Positions 33,781-47,116 are shown, counted from the stretch's first letter. The stretch: DNA of 64,000 bases from Achatina immaculata (GCA_009760885.1 CM019692.1:49071430-49135429); one strand, 5' to 3'. Made by a program: numbers and translations. The notes: generated by a model from the sequence alone, not told the origin.

Positions 33781-34865
33781 AGGAAGAGACTGACTGAGTG
33801 ATCTTTATTTTCAAAGGGTTGAGAGGGGGGGAAAGAGAGAGAGGAAGAAGGGAAGAGAAATAAGCGATAACAAGAGCTACTATTTATGTATCACATTACC
33901 TAATGATAGAATCTGCTCGCCTCTGAATGATCAGTCTGCTAAATTGAGCAACGTTTCGAATCCATTTCTGTCTTTAAAAACACACACAAAAAAAAACGAG
34001 CTACTATATTATCCCGGCACCGTTCTCGTGTCATCTTTTCTCGTTTTCACAATTTTTTGCTTCTTTTCATATTCCCGCAATCTTTTTGGGTGGTCAGAAA
34101 TATCAGAAATTTTAGGGGAAAAAAAGTATTCAGCTCCATTATGTTCAGAACTATCTATTAGATCTAAAAAGATGAGTCTCTTACGAGCTAATTAACTGTC
34201 GGGGAAAAAGGATGATTTATTGGGTTAAAAAATGGGGGGCTTTGCGTCATTCTTTTTCTATTCAGGGACTTGTCAAACCGCCTATTTCTGATGCTTTTCC
34301 AACATTTATAATCAATGCTAACGAAGAGTACATGAATGTAATATATTGTTATTGTAACACTTATTTATTACACATATTTTAGGGTACCCCAGCCAAAGCA
34401 ACGACTTATGAGACGAGCCGGCTTGAAAGTGTCTGAGGCTTGTTAGATGTTCAAATTCAGTAGATTCTGTGAGCTTTAGTTTCTAAATAGCGTATAGCTC
34501 TTATTCATTACATTCTGGTATTTAGACAAATCTTTTTTCTTTTCATTATTACACTATAGACATCTATTTGCTTGTTTGCTTCAGATGGATTTTCACATCG
34601 TCTCAGAGACTGGATACTTCCATCAGCACAGCTAACCAAAGAATGGGGGCAAGTGAGCCTCACAAACCTGAGAAATCCAGCTAAGTATATCCAATCATAC
34701 ATAACATATATACCTTTATTGTAGAAAACTCTTTATAATTATCAAAAGAACATTAAGATAATCTCCACATTTTGCTATACTATTTCTATACACCAGCTGT
34801 TCTAGAGTGCGCAGTGACCAAGACAAGATTGTCCCCAAACATTAAACTGTATAAAACTCTGCCCA
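33781..34865. other. Unannotated
   Basis: No gene was recognised. Short open frames lack family motifs. Confidence 0.35.
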
Positions 34866-34938
34866 TTAAAGGTCAGTATTATGCTCCTTCGGTGGTACCG
34901 GTTTCAAGTCCCAACAGTGGGAATTTTCTGGTATACAC

Positions 34939-35018
<80 letters not shown>

Positions 35019-35165
35019 CCGGGGTCCACCCAGCCTCTAAAAATGGGTACCAGAGAAATCTGGGAAGCTAAATGCGACCAGGCGTGATACCGACCACACT
35101 TTCATGTGCCGAAGATCGGGGAAATACGGGCCTAACACCGTAAATTTAGTTCTGAAATGAGAAAT
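34866..35165 (+). mobile_element. SINE with expanded TA tract
   Basis: A possible tRNA-like head has the B-like box ggtttcaagtccc near 34908. It is followed by a TA tract (34942-35015) and a body starting ggcccggggtccacccag. The body shares the block ccaggcgtgataccgacca (35078-35096) with the SINE at 61742-62007, at 18 of 19 positions, and the surrounding order of blocks. The TA tract inside it is about 37 units long. Edges are approximate. Confidence 0.65.
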
Positions 35166-35655
35166 AAAAGTAAAAGGTAGAAGACATGACAAAAGAAGAC
35201 ATGCAAGAAACGAAATGAGTTTTAAAAGACGAGAAGACAGAAAGTGATACAACAGAAAAAAAGACATCATTAAATAATAAATTTGATCATTACAAAAAAA
35301 AAAGCGCATGCGTTCAGAAATATTTTAATTTCTCAGTTTCATTCCTCGCTTCAATTAGAAAATTGTGAAATCAATTTTGTGGACGTAATTGATCTAATTT
35401 GCAGCATCTCATGCCAAGTTTGAAGGAGAGGGTACTGCAATTACTCAGTCTGTTTTGGAGACAAAATTTGCATGAAGCCGACTTCAGCAACTTGTAGCTT
35501 CATTAGTTTCTCTCGACACATATCTGATCAGTGTTGATTTCAGCATCATCAGGTGCCGTGTTGATCACGCCTCTCCGTACATCACAATCTTTGATATTAC
35601 CCATAAACTCGTTTGGTGTTTTTCTGTTGTGTCATCATACTGTTTAGGATTATCT
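35166..35655. other. Unannotated
   Basis: No gene or element was recognised. Confidence 0.35.
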
Positions 35656-36295
35656 GTTTTATCTGGACCTTTCAAGTGAAGCTGTGAACTATTCATTGTT
35701 TATTTATCTGGACTTTTACAAGTGAGAGTGTGAACTATTCATTATTTATCTGGACCTTTACAGGTGAGCCTGTGAACTATTCACTGTTTATTTTATCTGG
35801 AACTTTACAAGTGAGAATGTGAACTATTCATTATTTATCTGGACCTTTACACGTGAGCCTGTGAACTATTCATTGTTTATTTTATCTGGACCTTTACAAG
35901 TGAGAATGTGAACTATTCATTGTTTATTTTATCTGGACCTTTCAAATGGGCATGTGAACTACTCATTGTTTATTTTATCGGGGTTTTTACACGTGAGTGT
36001 GAACTACTCATTGTTTATGTTATCTGGACCTTTACAAGTGAGCATGTCAACTATTTACTGTTTATTTTATCTGGACCTTTACACGTGAGTCTGTGAACTA
36101 TTTACTATTTTATCTGGACCTTTACACGTGAGCCTGTGAACCATTCACTGTCTATTTTATCTAGACCTTTACAAGTGAGCCTGTGAACTATTCACTGTCT
36201 ATTTTATCTGGACCTTTACAAATGAGCATGTCAACTATTCACTGTCTATTTTATCTGGGCCTTTACAAATGAGCCTATGAACTATTCACTTTATT
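35656..36295. repeat. 46-bp minisatellite
   Basis: About thirteen copies of a 44-47 base unit (gtgaactattcattgtttat plus tttatctggacctttacaagtgagc). Confidence 0.92.
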
Positions 36296-37845
36296 AGCAT
36301 TTGACAAGCTGCTGTGCTGTTCAGTTCTGAAAAGGAACTGAAATAACTGCACCAGAGATGCTATGGTACTGTCACTAGGGTTGAGTAAGAAAAATTAGTC
36401 CAGATCTTGGTTTGTGGGTGGTTATTAGGCTCTATAAAGTGGTTGAACCAGCTTTAAGAAGAAAGTTAAATCTGCCCCCCCCAACTCCGTCATATATAGG
36501 TTAAGCAAAATGAGATTTATGCAGTCTCACAAATGACTGAGGTACTTGCAGCAAAACGTCTTGCAGTTTACTACTGCATATTGTGGTAAATCACAAAACA
36601 AACATGAACGAGATATAAAATAACCACCAATGCATGAAAAGCCAGCCCAACTGTATTATAAATATTTTTTTCTAAATACCAACTTGCAAAGGCATATAAA
36701 TGTGCAATAACCACACAATTCTGATGCATGATTTAAATAAAAGACAAGAAAAAGAAAAATGAAATCACATTTTGGCAATGTACAGGAAGAGACAAAAATC
36801 CTCGCTGAACTTAAAAGTGCTAGAAAGTAATAAAAAGTCATATGAAAAAGTACCAAATGAAAGCAGCCAAAATCTTTTACAATGTAATTATCAAAAAGAA
36901 GTAAGTGAAAGAAGCCAAAATCTTTCCAAATTTCACTGGTCACAGCACAGTAAGCATTAACAAACTCCAGTACTTCAGAAGCTGTAAGTAAGAAGCATGG
37001 GAGGCATATATATTACATAATCTAGCATACACAGTCATATTAAATATACATTTCTGTAATATACTGCAGCTTGAATGCTCATGATACAAATAAGAGAGAG
37101 AACTAGAACCTAGTTGTTTAAGCATTATATGGTATTATATGAGAGTGTATCTAAGGCAGCAACACTTATAATGATGGTGTGTAAGGCAGGTCGCATATAA
37201 CAAAACACTGAGACAAACTGTATGAACTGGTCATGTCTTTACAGCAGGGATTCCTAACTTAAGGAGTATCAATACACCCTGTGGGGTATGGGAACCAAAG
37301 ACTGGGGGGGAAGGAAATGGAATCCGTTCTATGGAGACATTTTTTGTTAAAACCACTGTTGATGGATTAGAATTTTCCTTAAGTTGTTCAGATCCTGGCT
37401 ATCCACACGTAAAACAAAATTGAGAAACTGACTCTTTTACTGCCAATGATGATTTTAACAATCAGGTGGAGGGTACATGAGGACATGATGGGCCATTCAT
37501 TGAGGGTCTTCTGTAATCGTTAAAAAAAAAAAAAGAGTTTAAAGACTCCACCTTTAGAGGGAGAGGGCATCAGACTAAAAAAAAAAATAAAATAAAGACA
37601 AAAATCTAATCATTTATATGATAAAAGAGTTGTATAAACTTTCAGTACAATATTTACACAAGAATTTCAGTCTGCACATTTGAAGTGTTACTGTTTAGAC
37701 ACGGAGGTCTCATAAAAACACATGATGGTTCTAGTGGAGAGAGAACATGCTTTATACCTCTAGACATCAGAAGGAAAATTCTCCACTACGGACAATGGAA
37801 CAACCACGCAGTTACCTTAATTATCAAAGATAAATTAACTACAAA
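36296..37845. other. Unannotated AT-rich sequence
   Basis: No gene was recognised. The stretch from about 37239 (cagcagggattcctaac) resembles the kind of end seen in hAT-type nonautonomous elements, but no partner end was established. Confidence 0.3.
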
Positions 37846-37849
37846 CTGT

Positions 37850-38045
37850 TTTATTTTGATCATCAGAGATAAACTGACTACAGCTACCTTGATCATCAAA
37901 GATGAACAAGCCACACAGTTACCTTGATCATAAAATATAAAATAACCACTGTTACCTTGATAATCAAAGATAAAATAACCACAGTTACCTTGATCATCAA
38001 AGATAAAATAACCACACAGTTACCATGATCATCAAAGATAAATTA
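37850..38045. repeat. 35-bp minisatellite
   Basis: About six imperfect copies of ttaccttgatcatcaaagat plus aaaataaccacacag. Confidence 0.85.
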
Positions 38046-38069
38046 ATCAGCCTTTTAATTTTTGTAGTT

Positions 38070-38494
38070 CTTCTTCTTCTTCAGCTTTCTGAGCCATTAA
38101 GGCTCATTGCTGCAGATAAAGTTCGTGACCATTCTTTTCTATTCCTAATCTTCTCTCTCCAGTTGGTGACACTAATTTCTTTTACATTCTCTTCTATGTT
38201 GTCTTTCCATTTCTGTCTTGGTCTATCCCTTGGTCTTGTTTCTCTCACCTCTTGTGCATACATCATTTTTGTTCTCTTCCATTCTTTCTACATGGCCTAA
38301 CCAGTGTAGTCTATTCAGTTTCAAGACATTTTTAATTTGTTGGCATTTAAATAAGCTGTTCAGTTCAGTGTTCTTTCTAGCTCACCATTCTCCACTGTTC
38401 CTGTATGGACCCAAAGATTCTTCTCAGGATCTTGTTCTCAAAGATCTGCAATTGTTGTTCATCTTTCTTTGTTGTACTCCATGTTTCTGATCAC
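38070..38494 (-). mobile_element. LINE 3' fragment (family F), GAA tail
   Basis: Minus-strand coding for a post-RT C-terminus: LYGSRTWSTTKKDEQQLQIF, KILRRIFG, LHWLGHVERMEE, DRPRQKWKDNIEENVKEI and WREKIRNRKEW. The 3' end has a gaagaagaag tail. A perfect 10-bp target duplication, ttttgtagtt, flanks it (38060-38069 and 38495-38504). It is 425 bp and 5'-truncated; frameshifts are present. Confidence 0.86.
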
Positions 38495-38629
38495 TTTTGT
38501 AGTTTAAAAAAAAACAATGTTAAAAAAAAATTATGCTCAGATTACTGCACCAAAAAAAAGTAGATTGTGCATTTTTAAAAACCTTTCAAATGTTTTCACT
38601 ATCTCTGTTCTGTCAAATGAATGTCTGTC

Positions 38630-38685
38630 TCAGACAGACAGACACACACACACACAGACAGAGAGAGAGAGAGAGAGAGAAAGAA
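38630..38685. repeat. CA and GA microsatellites
   Basis: A cagacaga tract is followed by CA and GA tracts. Confidence 0.85.
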
Positions 38686-38934
38686 ACTTTGCTTCATAAT
38701 CAGGTTTCATGATGTCTTCAAAATTTGCTGTTTAAATAAGCACATCATTTTCATGTAATCCTGTTAGCCTAACAGTTCCTCCTAATCTGTCAGCGGCACA
38801 CAAATGTTTTTCCGTGTGGCTCAGTTATTTGGGAAAAAAATGAGACCCCACCCCCCTTCAAAAAAAAAAAAAAACAACTCACAGCCAAAATGTAGCTCAG
38901 TACATGAGGATATCCATGTAGCACAATACATAAA

Positions 38935-39115
38935 GATTACTATATAGCTCAATTTATGAAGATAACCATGTAGCTCAATACAAGAAGATAACCATGCAGT
39001 TCAATACATGAAGATAACCATGTGGCTTAATGCTACAAAGATAAACATGTAGCTTAATGCTACAAAGATAACGAAGTAGCTCAATACAAGAAGATAACCA
39101 TGTAGCTCAGTTCAT
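38935..39115. repeat. 31-bp minisatellite
   Basis: About six imperfect copies of agataaccatgtagctcaat plus acaagaa. Confidence 0.8.
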
Positions 39116-39411
39116 TTAAAATCTGAACCTTGTTATCCAGATTTTTTTTTTACTAGAAGTTTTCTCTTCTTCACTGAAGATTCAGGTTCATGTTTTGTTC
39201 TCTTGTCTAATCTTTCCTTTATACTTTTTCATTTTTTGTGTGTGTGTGTGTAAATATTTAAAAATGATCTTTTATATCCTCCATGTTCCATTCCTTCACA
39301 AAGACTCTAGTTCTGTTTACTCACTTTAGTGCATGAATTAAAACTTCCTGTACAGAACTTCACTTAAGTGAACACAGCTTGCTCACATCTACAAAAACCA
39401 GTACACCAGAT

Positions 39412-39500
39412 TATATAAAGGATCTTACAGTGAACGATATAAAAGATCTTACAATTAACAATATAAAAGATCGTACAATGGATGATATAAAGATCTTCAA
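39412..39500. repeat. 27-bp minisatellite
   Basis: Three to four copies of a unit like gatcttacaatgaacgatataaaa. Confidence 0.75.
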
Positions 39501-40260
39501 TATAAATGTTAAGTGTAAGCACCATATCAAAGAAAAACAGCAGCACTGAACTACTAGAAAGCAAGACTACATTAGGAAACAAACTTTATGGAATCTTTAC
39601 TCTGAATTTGGCATAAACTTGATATACACACTGAGGGAATATATTTTATCTCAAAAAAAAAAAAAAAAATGTATACACACAATTTAATGACTAGCCAAAA
39701 AAAAAAAAAAGCACCAAATAATTTTAGCAAAACTTTGGATATATTTTTCAAAAAATTTCATGGCAAACAAATTTCTTTGGTATAAAAAGTAGTAGATTAC
39801 TACACTAATTCTTGGGATAAATTCTTGCACATGACCATAACTAGAAAAATGTTCAAAATGGCTACAGAATTGTGCCGACTTACAGCCAAATGAGTTATGC
39901 CCATTCATATATACAGTCAAGGTCCCACAGGTATATTTTATTCAAGAAAAAATAAAATACAGTGTACACTAAATACCCAGCAAAATAATTTCATTCCAGT
40001 ACCTCGTCCTAAATGTGACTTTAAGTTCACGACTGTATAGTGAGTGAGATTACATAACAAGAACAGACTGGTTTATGTATGAGAATGGACCTGCTGGTGT
40101 ACTAAGAATAAACTAATCGATGTAATGAGATTGAACTAATTTATGCAATGATAATGGATTATCTCATGTAATGAGAATAGACTAAATGATGTAATAAGAA
40201 TGGATTAATTGATGTAACAATGGAGGAATTGCTGAATTAAATTCAAACCAAAAATGTGTT
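39501..40260. other. Unannotated AT-rich sequence
   Basis: No gene was recognised. A loose repeat of aatgagaatagactaattgatgta lies at about 40075-40215. Confidence 0.4.
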
Positions 40261-40284
40261 GGGACAAAAGCACATTTAGGACTT

Positions 40285-40560
40285 AACCATGTACAATGCT
40301 GGGTGAAAATCATCACTAGACTGGAGCATTAACCATGTACAATGCTGGGTGAAAATCATGACTAGACTGGAGCATTAACCATGTACAATGCTGGGTGAAA
40401 ATCATGACTAGACTGGAGCATTAACCATGTACAATGCTGGGTGAAAATCATGACTAGACTGGAGCATTAACCATGTACAATGCTGGGTGAAAATCAACAC
40501 TAGACTGGAGCATTAACCGTGTACAATGCTGGGTGAAAATCATCACCAGATTGGAACAAC
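40285..40560. repeat. 46-bp minisatellite
   Basis: Six copies of a 46-base unit (accatgtacaatgctgggtg plus aaaatcatgactagactggagcatta), very similar to each other. Confidence 0.93.
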
Positions 40561-42103
40561 AATATAAATGAATGAAAAAAAATATGTAGGGTTGGACCAG
40601 CATTAATGTATGATGAAAATGTGTGTATTACTGGACCACAGATAATTTTATATAAGCGTGCAAGACTTCAGAGGATGGTGAAAATGTGTGCAGATTTGGA
40701 CCACAGACAAGAGAAAACAAAAAACTGGGTGAAAACTGCATGCAAGATATGGCTACACAAAGATGGTATATACTAAAACAGGTGCTGGAACAGAAAAATA
40801 GCTCGATAAATTGAGAAAATAGAGTGATGAATTGAGACATCTGTAAAGTTTCAACTCTGGAAGAGAATTTTTGTACAAGATTAGATCAGACATATGTTGG
40901 ATGCAAACAATAAACACTGATCAATAATTATATATATATATATGAACTTCATCATGAATGCTATGTGTCATAGAAGCCAGCAGAAATTTTAACTACACAT
41001 TAAAAAAAAGAGGGGGGGGTGGAGGGTGACAACATTAACCATGAACATAATGCATTAAAATATATTCAATATTACGTCTTAATATTAAGCTTAGGTTTAC
41101 AGATGAACCAGTCTGAGCATAAGATCTTTCTTTTAAAAAGCATGTTCATATAATTCTCATATTTTCATTCATTAAAAAAAAAGAAGAATGAAATATTAAG
41201 AAAAAAAAAAAACACATGCTTAATTCTAAGTGTGAGTTTACAGTTTTTAGTCCACTCCTGTGTCAGCCAAGTTTTCTAACTGTAACTTGTACTGCACCAG
41301 ATGATCAAGGATATAGATTTTTTTTTTACTCATCATGGATGGTATTTTTTTTTTCTTTCAATAAACTGGTAGAGGCAAGGAGATGTGGTAAAATTTAATG
41401 AAAATTAAAAATACATCTAAGAATAATCGAAACAAAATAAATGAAAAGAACAAAATATCTCTAAAACGTCCTGCATTTATAAAAGAGGTTAAACACTAAT
41501 ACATACTAGCACACATCATCAGGACCAAAAAAAAAAGTCTCTATCTGACTGACAAGAAGGTTCTGAAGCAGACAGCTGTTATCTGTTTGTGGAACTTGCA
41601 TAGCACCATTTTACAAGCAGCTTCTTTCATGAAATAGCTTATTTTCTAAACTGAAATATATGAAATATATAAATAAACATGGACAATGTGGAATGAAAAG
41701 CTAAAATAAACTGTCATTTGAAATGAGATCTTGTATATGAACACATAAATTCTGTCAAAGAAATCAAAAGTCTCACTAATATCAAACAAAAATACCACAA
41801 ATGTGACACTTGTGTAATTTCCTTCAAGAAATTAAACTCCAGATTTACACATGCTAAATGGGACATGTCAGTACAATAAAGATAATAATGTAATAAAAAC
41901 CAAACAAAATGTTGTCCATCTGTGGTTAACAGACCAGACAAAACAGGATGTCGAGATGGGCAGTAAAAAAAAAAAAAACTGAACAAATCTTTAATAAGGA
42001 AACTAGAAGTGTGCACTGGACAAGTCTGAACTGGTTTCTTTCTGGAGAAATGTTTACAAGTCAGAACTCTTTAGAGCCCTTGGATTCAGTAGGATGCTAG
42101 AAA
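40561..42103. other. Unannotated AT-rich sequence
   Basis: No gene was recognised. Confidence 0.35.
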
Positions 42104-42118
42104 GTTCTATATAAAACT

Positions 42119-42762
42119 CTCTCTCTCTCTGAACCTTAAGTGCCCAGGGCACATAGGGCTTCTGCAAGGGTTTTCCACAAATGCCTGTCCTTCACCTTTT
42201 TTTTCCTGCTCTTGTCCAGGTGAGCCCTCTATTGCTCAACATCCTTTCTGTTGTTCTTCTCCATGTCTCTTTTGGTCTACCCTTACTTCTGTTCCCCTGT
42301 GGTGTCCATCTTAGTGCTATTTTTGGTAGTGAGTTGTCAGTCATTCGGAGCACATGTCCCAACCATCGCCAGCGTCTTTCCTCAATAATTGTTGTCAGTG
42401 GTTTCATCTGCATTTCTGCCAATAAGATGTTATTTCTTATGGTGTTTGGCCAAAATATTTTTCTAATTCTTCGTAAACATTTAGTCTGGAAAGAATTCAA
42501 CTTGTTTTCTATGGTTTTGGTGATTTTCCAGCATTCACTTCCATAGAGTAGCACACTTAGAACATTACTCTTAAATATCCTGATTTTCATATTTATGCTT
42601 AGTTTTTTTTTATTTCCATATAGTCTGCAGCACTACAAAAGCCTGGTTTGCTCTAGTAAGTCTGCTGTTGATGTCCTCTGTGCTGTCTCCATTTTCTACT
42701 ACTCTACTGCCAAGGTATACAAATTCGTTGACCTCCTCCACTAACTTGCTATCTACATTTCT
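42119..42762 (-). mobile_element. RTE-like LINE fragment (family B), exact insertion
   Basis: A perfect 15-bp target duplication, gttctatataaaact, flanks the insert (42104-42118 and 42763-42777). It is 644 bp, minus strand, and ends in a GA repeat at its 3' side (42119-42130). The open frame 42590-42192 encodes MKIRIFKSNVLSVLLYGSEC, LRRIRKIFWPNTIRNNILLA, WLGHVLRMTDNSLPK and KGRPKETWRRTTERM. Upstream, a second piece encodes the EVNEFVYLGS region in another frame. 5'-truncated. Confidence 0.93.
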
Positions 42763-42777
42763 GTTCTATATAAAACT

Positions 42778-43438
42778 AACAAAGAATAAATTAAAAGTGT
42801 GAAATTTTGTGATATTGACTCAGTATTCCTCTTGAAATATTATGAAAATATTTTTTGGAGAAAGCTATGAGAGAGAGAGGGAGAGAGAGAGAGAGAAAAA
42901 AAGAGACAGTGAAAGAGGTGAATCTGGCAGGAATGAAAACTCTAAGGAGAATATGACAAGAATGAAAATTAAGGTGAATGGAATGAAAACTCTAAGGTGA
43001 ATATAGTAGGAATTAAAACTCTAAATGAATCTAAATGTATGAGTTAGGAAAATATCTGGAGAAAAAAACATAATTCAAAAGCAGTGATTCAACAAACAAA
43101 AAAAGTTTATGTGAACGTTAGGGTTGATTTAAAATGTCATGTTCACATACCATAAGTTTAAACTGACAGTATGGATCAGTCTAAATTCATATATTTGTTC
43201 CCTCATGAGACCTTAAGCTGAATTCAGATTATGCACATTATATAGTTTAATGTGTTTAAAACATGTGTCAATTAATTCATACATATTTTATGTAAGTTTG
43301 TGTTCTGCTAGTTATGTACACAAAGGTCTATATGATTGCAGGTGTCCTACATTGTATTAGATGTCATTAAAAAAACAGACCTAAATGTAAAGGAACTTCT
43401 CACATAGTAATTATTTATCTCTTTATCTTATTTCTGTG
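42778..43438. other. Unannotated
   Basis: A GA-rich tract lies at about 42868-42900. No gene was recognised. Confidence 0.35.
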
Positions 43439-43444
43439 CCAACT

Positions 43445-44218
43445 CAGTCAGTCAGTCATTTGCATGATCCTTGTGGAACTCTGCCTCCCTAACAGCTCTT
43501 CTGTAGGCATCTCAGTTGTAAGCAAGATGCCCTACTGTTGCTGCATATATTCACAGATTATCAACAATGTCTTGCAACAATCTTCACCTTGGTCTTCCTC
43601 TCTTTCTTTTTCCCATTATGTATCCCTCCAAGATGGTCTTCTCTAAATTCTCATGACGTTTAATGTGTCCAAAATATTTAAGTTTTCTCTCTTTAATCCT
43701 CTTAACTAGTCAACCTTCCTCAATATTAAGTTCTTGTAGTATGGATATATTTGTTCTTTTTTGTGTCTGATATTTGAAGGCATAAAATCCCTTAAGGAGG
43801 TTGAAAGACTCGCTGAAGATAGCGAAAATTGGCGAACTACACTGCGAGCCCTATGTAAAGTTTAACGGCACGGGAAGGATATAAGATAAGATATTTGAAG
43901 AACTCTTCTGTAGCATTTACATTCAAAGGCATTTATGTGTTTCTCAGCTGTTTTGTTAAGTGTCCAGGTCTTACAGGCATATGTTGTGATGGGAAAGAAG
44001 CATGCCCTTGAAAATCTTATTTTTGTAGTTCTGTCTGTTCCTCTCCACGGCTTATTTAGTTGTTTTATTTTCTGTAGTGCAACAGATATTCTCCTTTTAA
44101 TTTCCCTCATTGTATCTCCATTATTAGTTAGTGATAATCCAAGATATTCAAAACTCCACCTCTTACAACTTTTCCTCATTGATAAATATTTCAGCTGCCT
44201 TATTTATTTTGTCTTTCT
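43445..44218 (-). mobile_element. RTE-like LINE fragment (family C) with nested insertion
   Basis: CAGT tail at 43444-43458. Minus-strand coding includes FEYLGLSLTNNGDT, RRISVALQKIKQLNKPWRGT, TKIRFSRACFFPITTYACKT and FECKCYRRVLQIS, then the frame is cut by a 110-bp insertion at 43780-43889 and resumes toward GKRKRGRPR. A six-base ccaact occurs at both edges (43439-43444 and 44219-44224), which is short enough to be chance. Confidence 0.85.
43780..43889 (+). mobile_element. 110-bp LINE 3' tail (family E) inserted in family C LINE
   Basis: A perfect 11-bp target duplication, gatatttgaag, flanks it (43769-43779 and 43890-43900). The insert ends gcgagccctatgtaaagttt, then aacggcacgggaaggatata and an agata tail. 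It is the same 3' end as at 2959-3047 and 60070-60890. The uninterrupted target is visible in the related copy near 45345. Confidence 0.93.
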
Positions 44219-44224
44219 CCAACT

Positions 44225-45015
44225 GCTGTTTGTAATTTTAAAACTACTGTAAATGCTAAAAATAGGCACTATGTAATTTCCCTGTAAAACATGACAGCTA
44301 ACACAAAATGTACAGGTTGTCTTGGGTGTTGTCTGGCAGGTTTAGAGTCAAGCATGACCTCCTTGGTATTAGTCTTTGACCATCATGACTGTAAGTGAAA
44401 TGACTATAAATAAACCCAACAAAATCATAGTTTTTGGAATTTATAAAGGAAAATCAATCTTTCATATTGTGTATACACAACTGCCCAGAATGATTAGTGA
44501 AAAACGTCTAACAGCAAATAATCAAAAGTGGTAAATAAAATGAACATCTAAAGACAAAACAACCACCTTGGAATATCTAGTGATGAAGGAAGAGCTGAGA
44601 AAATATAACTGTGAGACAATAAAACGCAGCAGAAAGTTAACAATCAATTGATGGCTTAATTCGCCATTGTAAGGATCAAGGCAAATTAAAATACAGGATT
44701 TCTATATCAAGAAGTATCCTTTGCTCAGTATAAAAAAATTACAATTAATGTTTTTGAGTAGGCCTAAAAGAAGCTTCATATTAGATTATATAACATTCTA
44801 GTCTTCCAAACCCTGTTTACATTTTTTACAGACTACAATTTGATTATACCTAAAAATATTATGTTCCCAAGCATATAAATATAAAAAAAAAATCTTGAGT
44901 ATATGACAGTCTGATTTGGAAGTGGACTAGGAAGCACAAGGAGTTACATTACAGCAGGGGTTAATAACTTAAATGTTATGCACAAGTGACAAGCAAATAA
45001 GGAACAGCAAGTGTC
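44225..45015. other. Unannotated AT-rich sequence
   Basis: No gene was recognised. Confidence 0.35.
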
Positions 45016-45026
45016 AAAAAATGGTT

Positions 45027-45722
45027 CAGTCAGTCAGTCATTTGCATGTACCTTGCTGAACTTTACCTCCCTAACAGCTCTCCTATAGGCCTCTAGTTTG
45101 TAAGCAAGATGCCCTGCTGCTGATGCATCCATTTGCAGATTATCAACGATTTCTTGCAACCATCCTCGCTTTGGTCTTCCTCTCTTTTTCCCATTATGTA
45201 CCCTTCCAAGATGGACGTCTCTAAATTATCATGACGTTTAATGTGTTCAAAATAAGTTTTCTCTGTTTAATCCTCTTTACTAGCCAGTCATCTTCAATAT
45301 TAAATTCTTGTAGTATGGATATATTTGGTTTTTTTTTGTGTCCATGATATTTGAAGAACTCTTTTGTAGCATTTACATTCAAAGGCATTTATGTGTTTCT
45401 CAGCTGTTTTGTTAAGTGTCCAGGTCTCACAGGCATATGTTGTGATGGGAAAGATACATGCCCTTAAAAATCTTATTTTTGTAATTCTGTCTGTTCCTCT
45501 CCACAGATTCTTTAGTTGTTTTACTTTCTGAAGAGTGATAGATGTCCTCCTTTTAGTTTCCCCATTATATCTCCATTATTAGTTGGTAATGATCCAAGAT
45601 ATTCAAAACTCTCCACCTCTTCCAATTTTTCCTCATTGATACATATTTCAGGTCTTATTTGTTTTGTCAGTTGTCATCAATTTAATTTTCTTCACATTAA
45701 GACGGTTACATCTTAAATTTTT
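45027..45722 (-). mobile_element. RTE-like LINE fragment (family C)
   Basis: CAGT tail at 45027-45040. It aligns along its length with 43445-44218 and 4904-5640 and is interrupted by frameshifts. An 11-bp direct repeat, aaaaaatggtt, flanks it (45016-45026 and 45723-45733). 5'-truncated. Confidence 0.86.
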
Positions 45723-45733
45723 AAAAAATGGTT

Positions 45734-47116
45734 ACACTGCATAAATGAAAAGTGACAACAGAAAAGCAATGGCTTAAATATGAGGTAAATAAGTATATCC
45801 TTCAGAGTATTTACAATGATTAACTGCCACATTTACTTCTTCCATAAATTGTATCTACTACCAGACCACCAATATATTCCTAGACTTCACACAGTCCAAG
45901 TAATCTTTACTATCTCTAGTTTTTTACACAAAATCTTCATTTTATTTTTTAAATCAAGAAAGCTGGACATTAAATTTACTGCCTGGACAAGGACTTGAAA
46001 ACCATATTCAGCCGAGAGGGATGAGTTTCCATTACTGACAAAACAAAAGACAGTACCGAGGTCCATTAATTCTTTACCTACCACATAGTTTAGTCTGAAA
46101 GTCTAAAGTAATGTGCTGACATATCACACAGTTTTGTCTGATAGTCTAAAGTAATGTGCTGACTACCAACTCAGCCGCACTGCATCCTTAGTGTATTATT
46201 CTACTGTGGCTATGTTCATCCTATCAGAGTCGATGTTTCGAGTCACAGTCATTCTTACTACTTATCTTTCTCTAATGTCTAAGGTACTATTTTTCAAAGC
46301 TAATCATGCCTACTATGCTCTATCAATTTACCTTGTGCAAGCGTCTTCATTTCCTATGTGCTAAATTTATACAGAATCAGCACCACTTTCAAACTTCCCT
46401 TCCCCAGTGCTCTCAGTATACAAAAAAAAGGTATACTCATGTTCAAAGAGGAAGTAAAGTGACACACTATATGAAAGTGTTAGCAGAAACTGTGCAGTAA
46501 ATTCTACTCAAAGGTCACAATATAAAGAGAAATGATAGTAACAACAAAAACACTAAAAAAAATTTTTTTTTAAATCTCACTGCTGATATCTCATCTTACA
46601 GAAGATCACACATTTAAAAAAGAAAAAAAACAACACAATAAATACAATGTACTCATTTTTGCAGATTATGTTCATTTCTCCCCGTTGTGTTTGTCTCTCC
46701 TCATTATTTTTATCACTCACTCTCTGAACTCTCTGGTGCAAGCCTCCTGCCTGAACAATGCTCACCCACTCTGTTTCCTAAGGCTGTGAGATCTTCAAAA
46801 CTAGCTCATATTTACTTCACTTCCACAGACTGCTTGTGTTGAAACAGAATTTAACATAATTTCTTATCAAATGAAAATATTCTGAAACACTTTTCTCATG
46901 AAATAAATATGTCTGAAAGTACCAAAATAAAACCTGTCTCCCCCCCCCCCCCCAGTCTGGTTACATGCCCTAAAACATCGTGTACATTATGCAACTATGA
47001 AGCATATACATTTTGTATGTATTATTACTAAAGCAGCAAAAATTATTGACACTTGAGTGAAATATAGACATTTGGATGAAATTACTTATTCATCTGAATT
47101 ATGAGTAAACCATAAG
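45734..47116. other. Unannotated
   Basis: A short duplicated block (acagtttagtctgaaagtctaaagtaatgtgctgac type) lies at about 46085-46165, and a poly-C run near 46940. No gene was recognised. Confidence 0.4.

Noticed and set aside
33224..33814. Long open frames of 165, 129 and 190 residues
   Set aside because: They come from a 42-bp tandem repeat without stops in several frames; no start context, domain or splice evidence.
34772..35087. Frames containing a long IYIYIY run
   Set aside because: They arise from the TA microsatellite inside a SINE.
43439..44224. ccaact as a target-site duplication of the family C copy
   Set aside because: Only six bases, so it could be chance; kept as a note in the feature and not used as proof.
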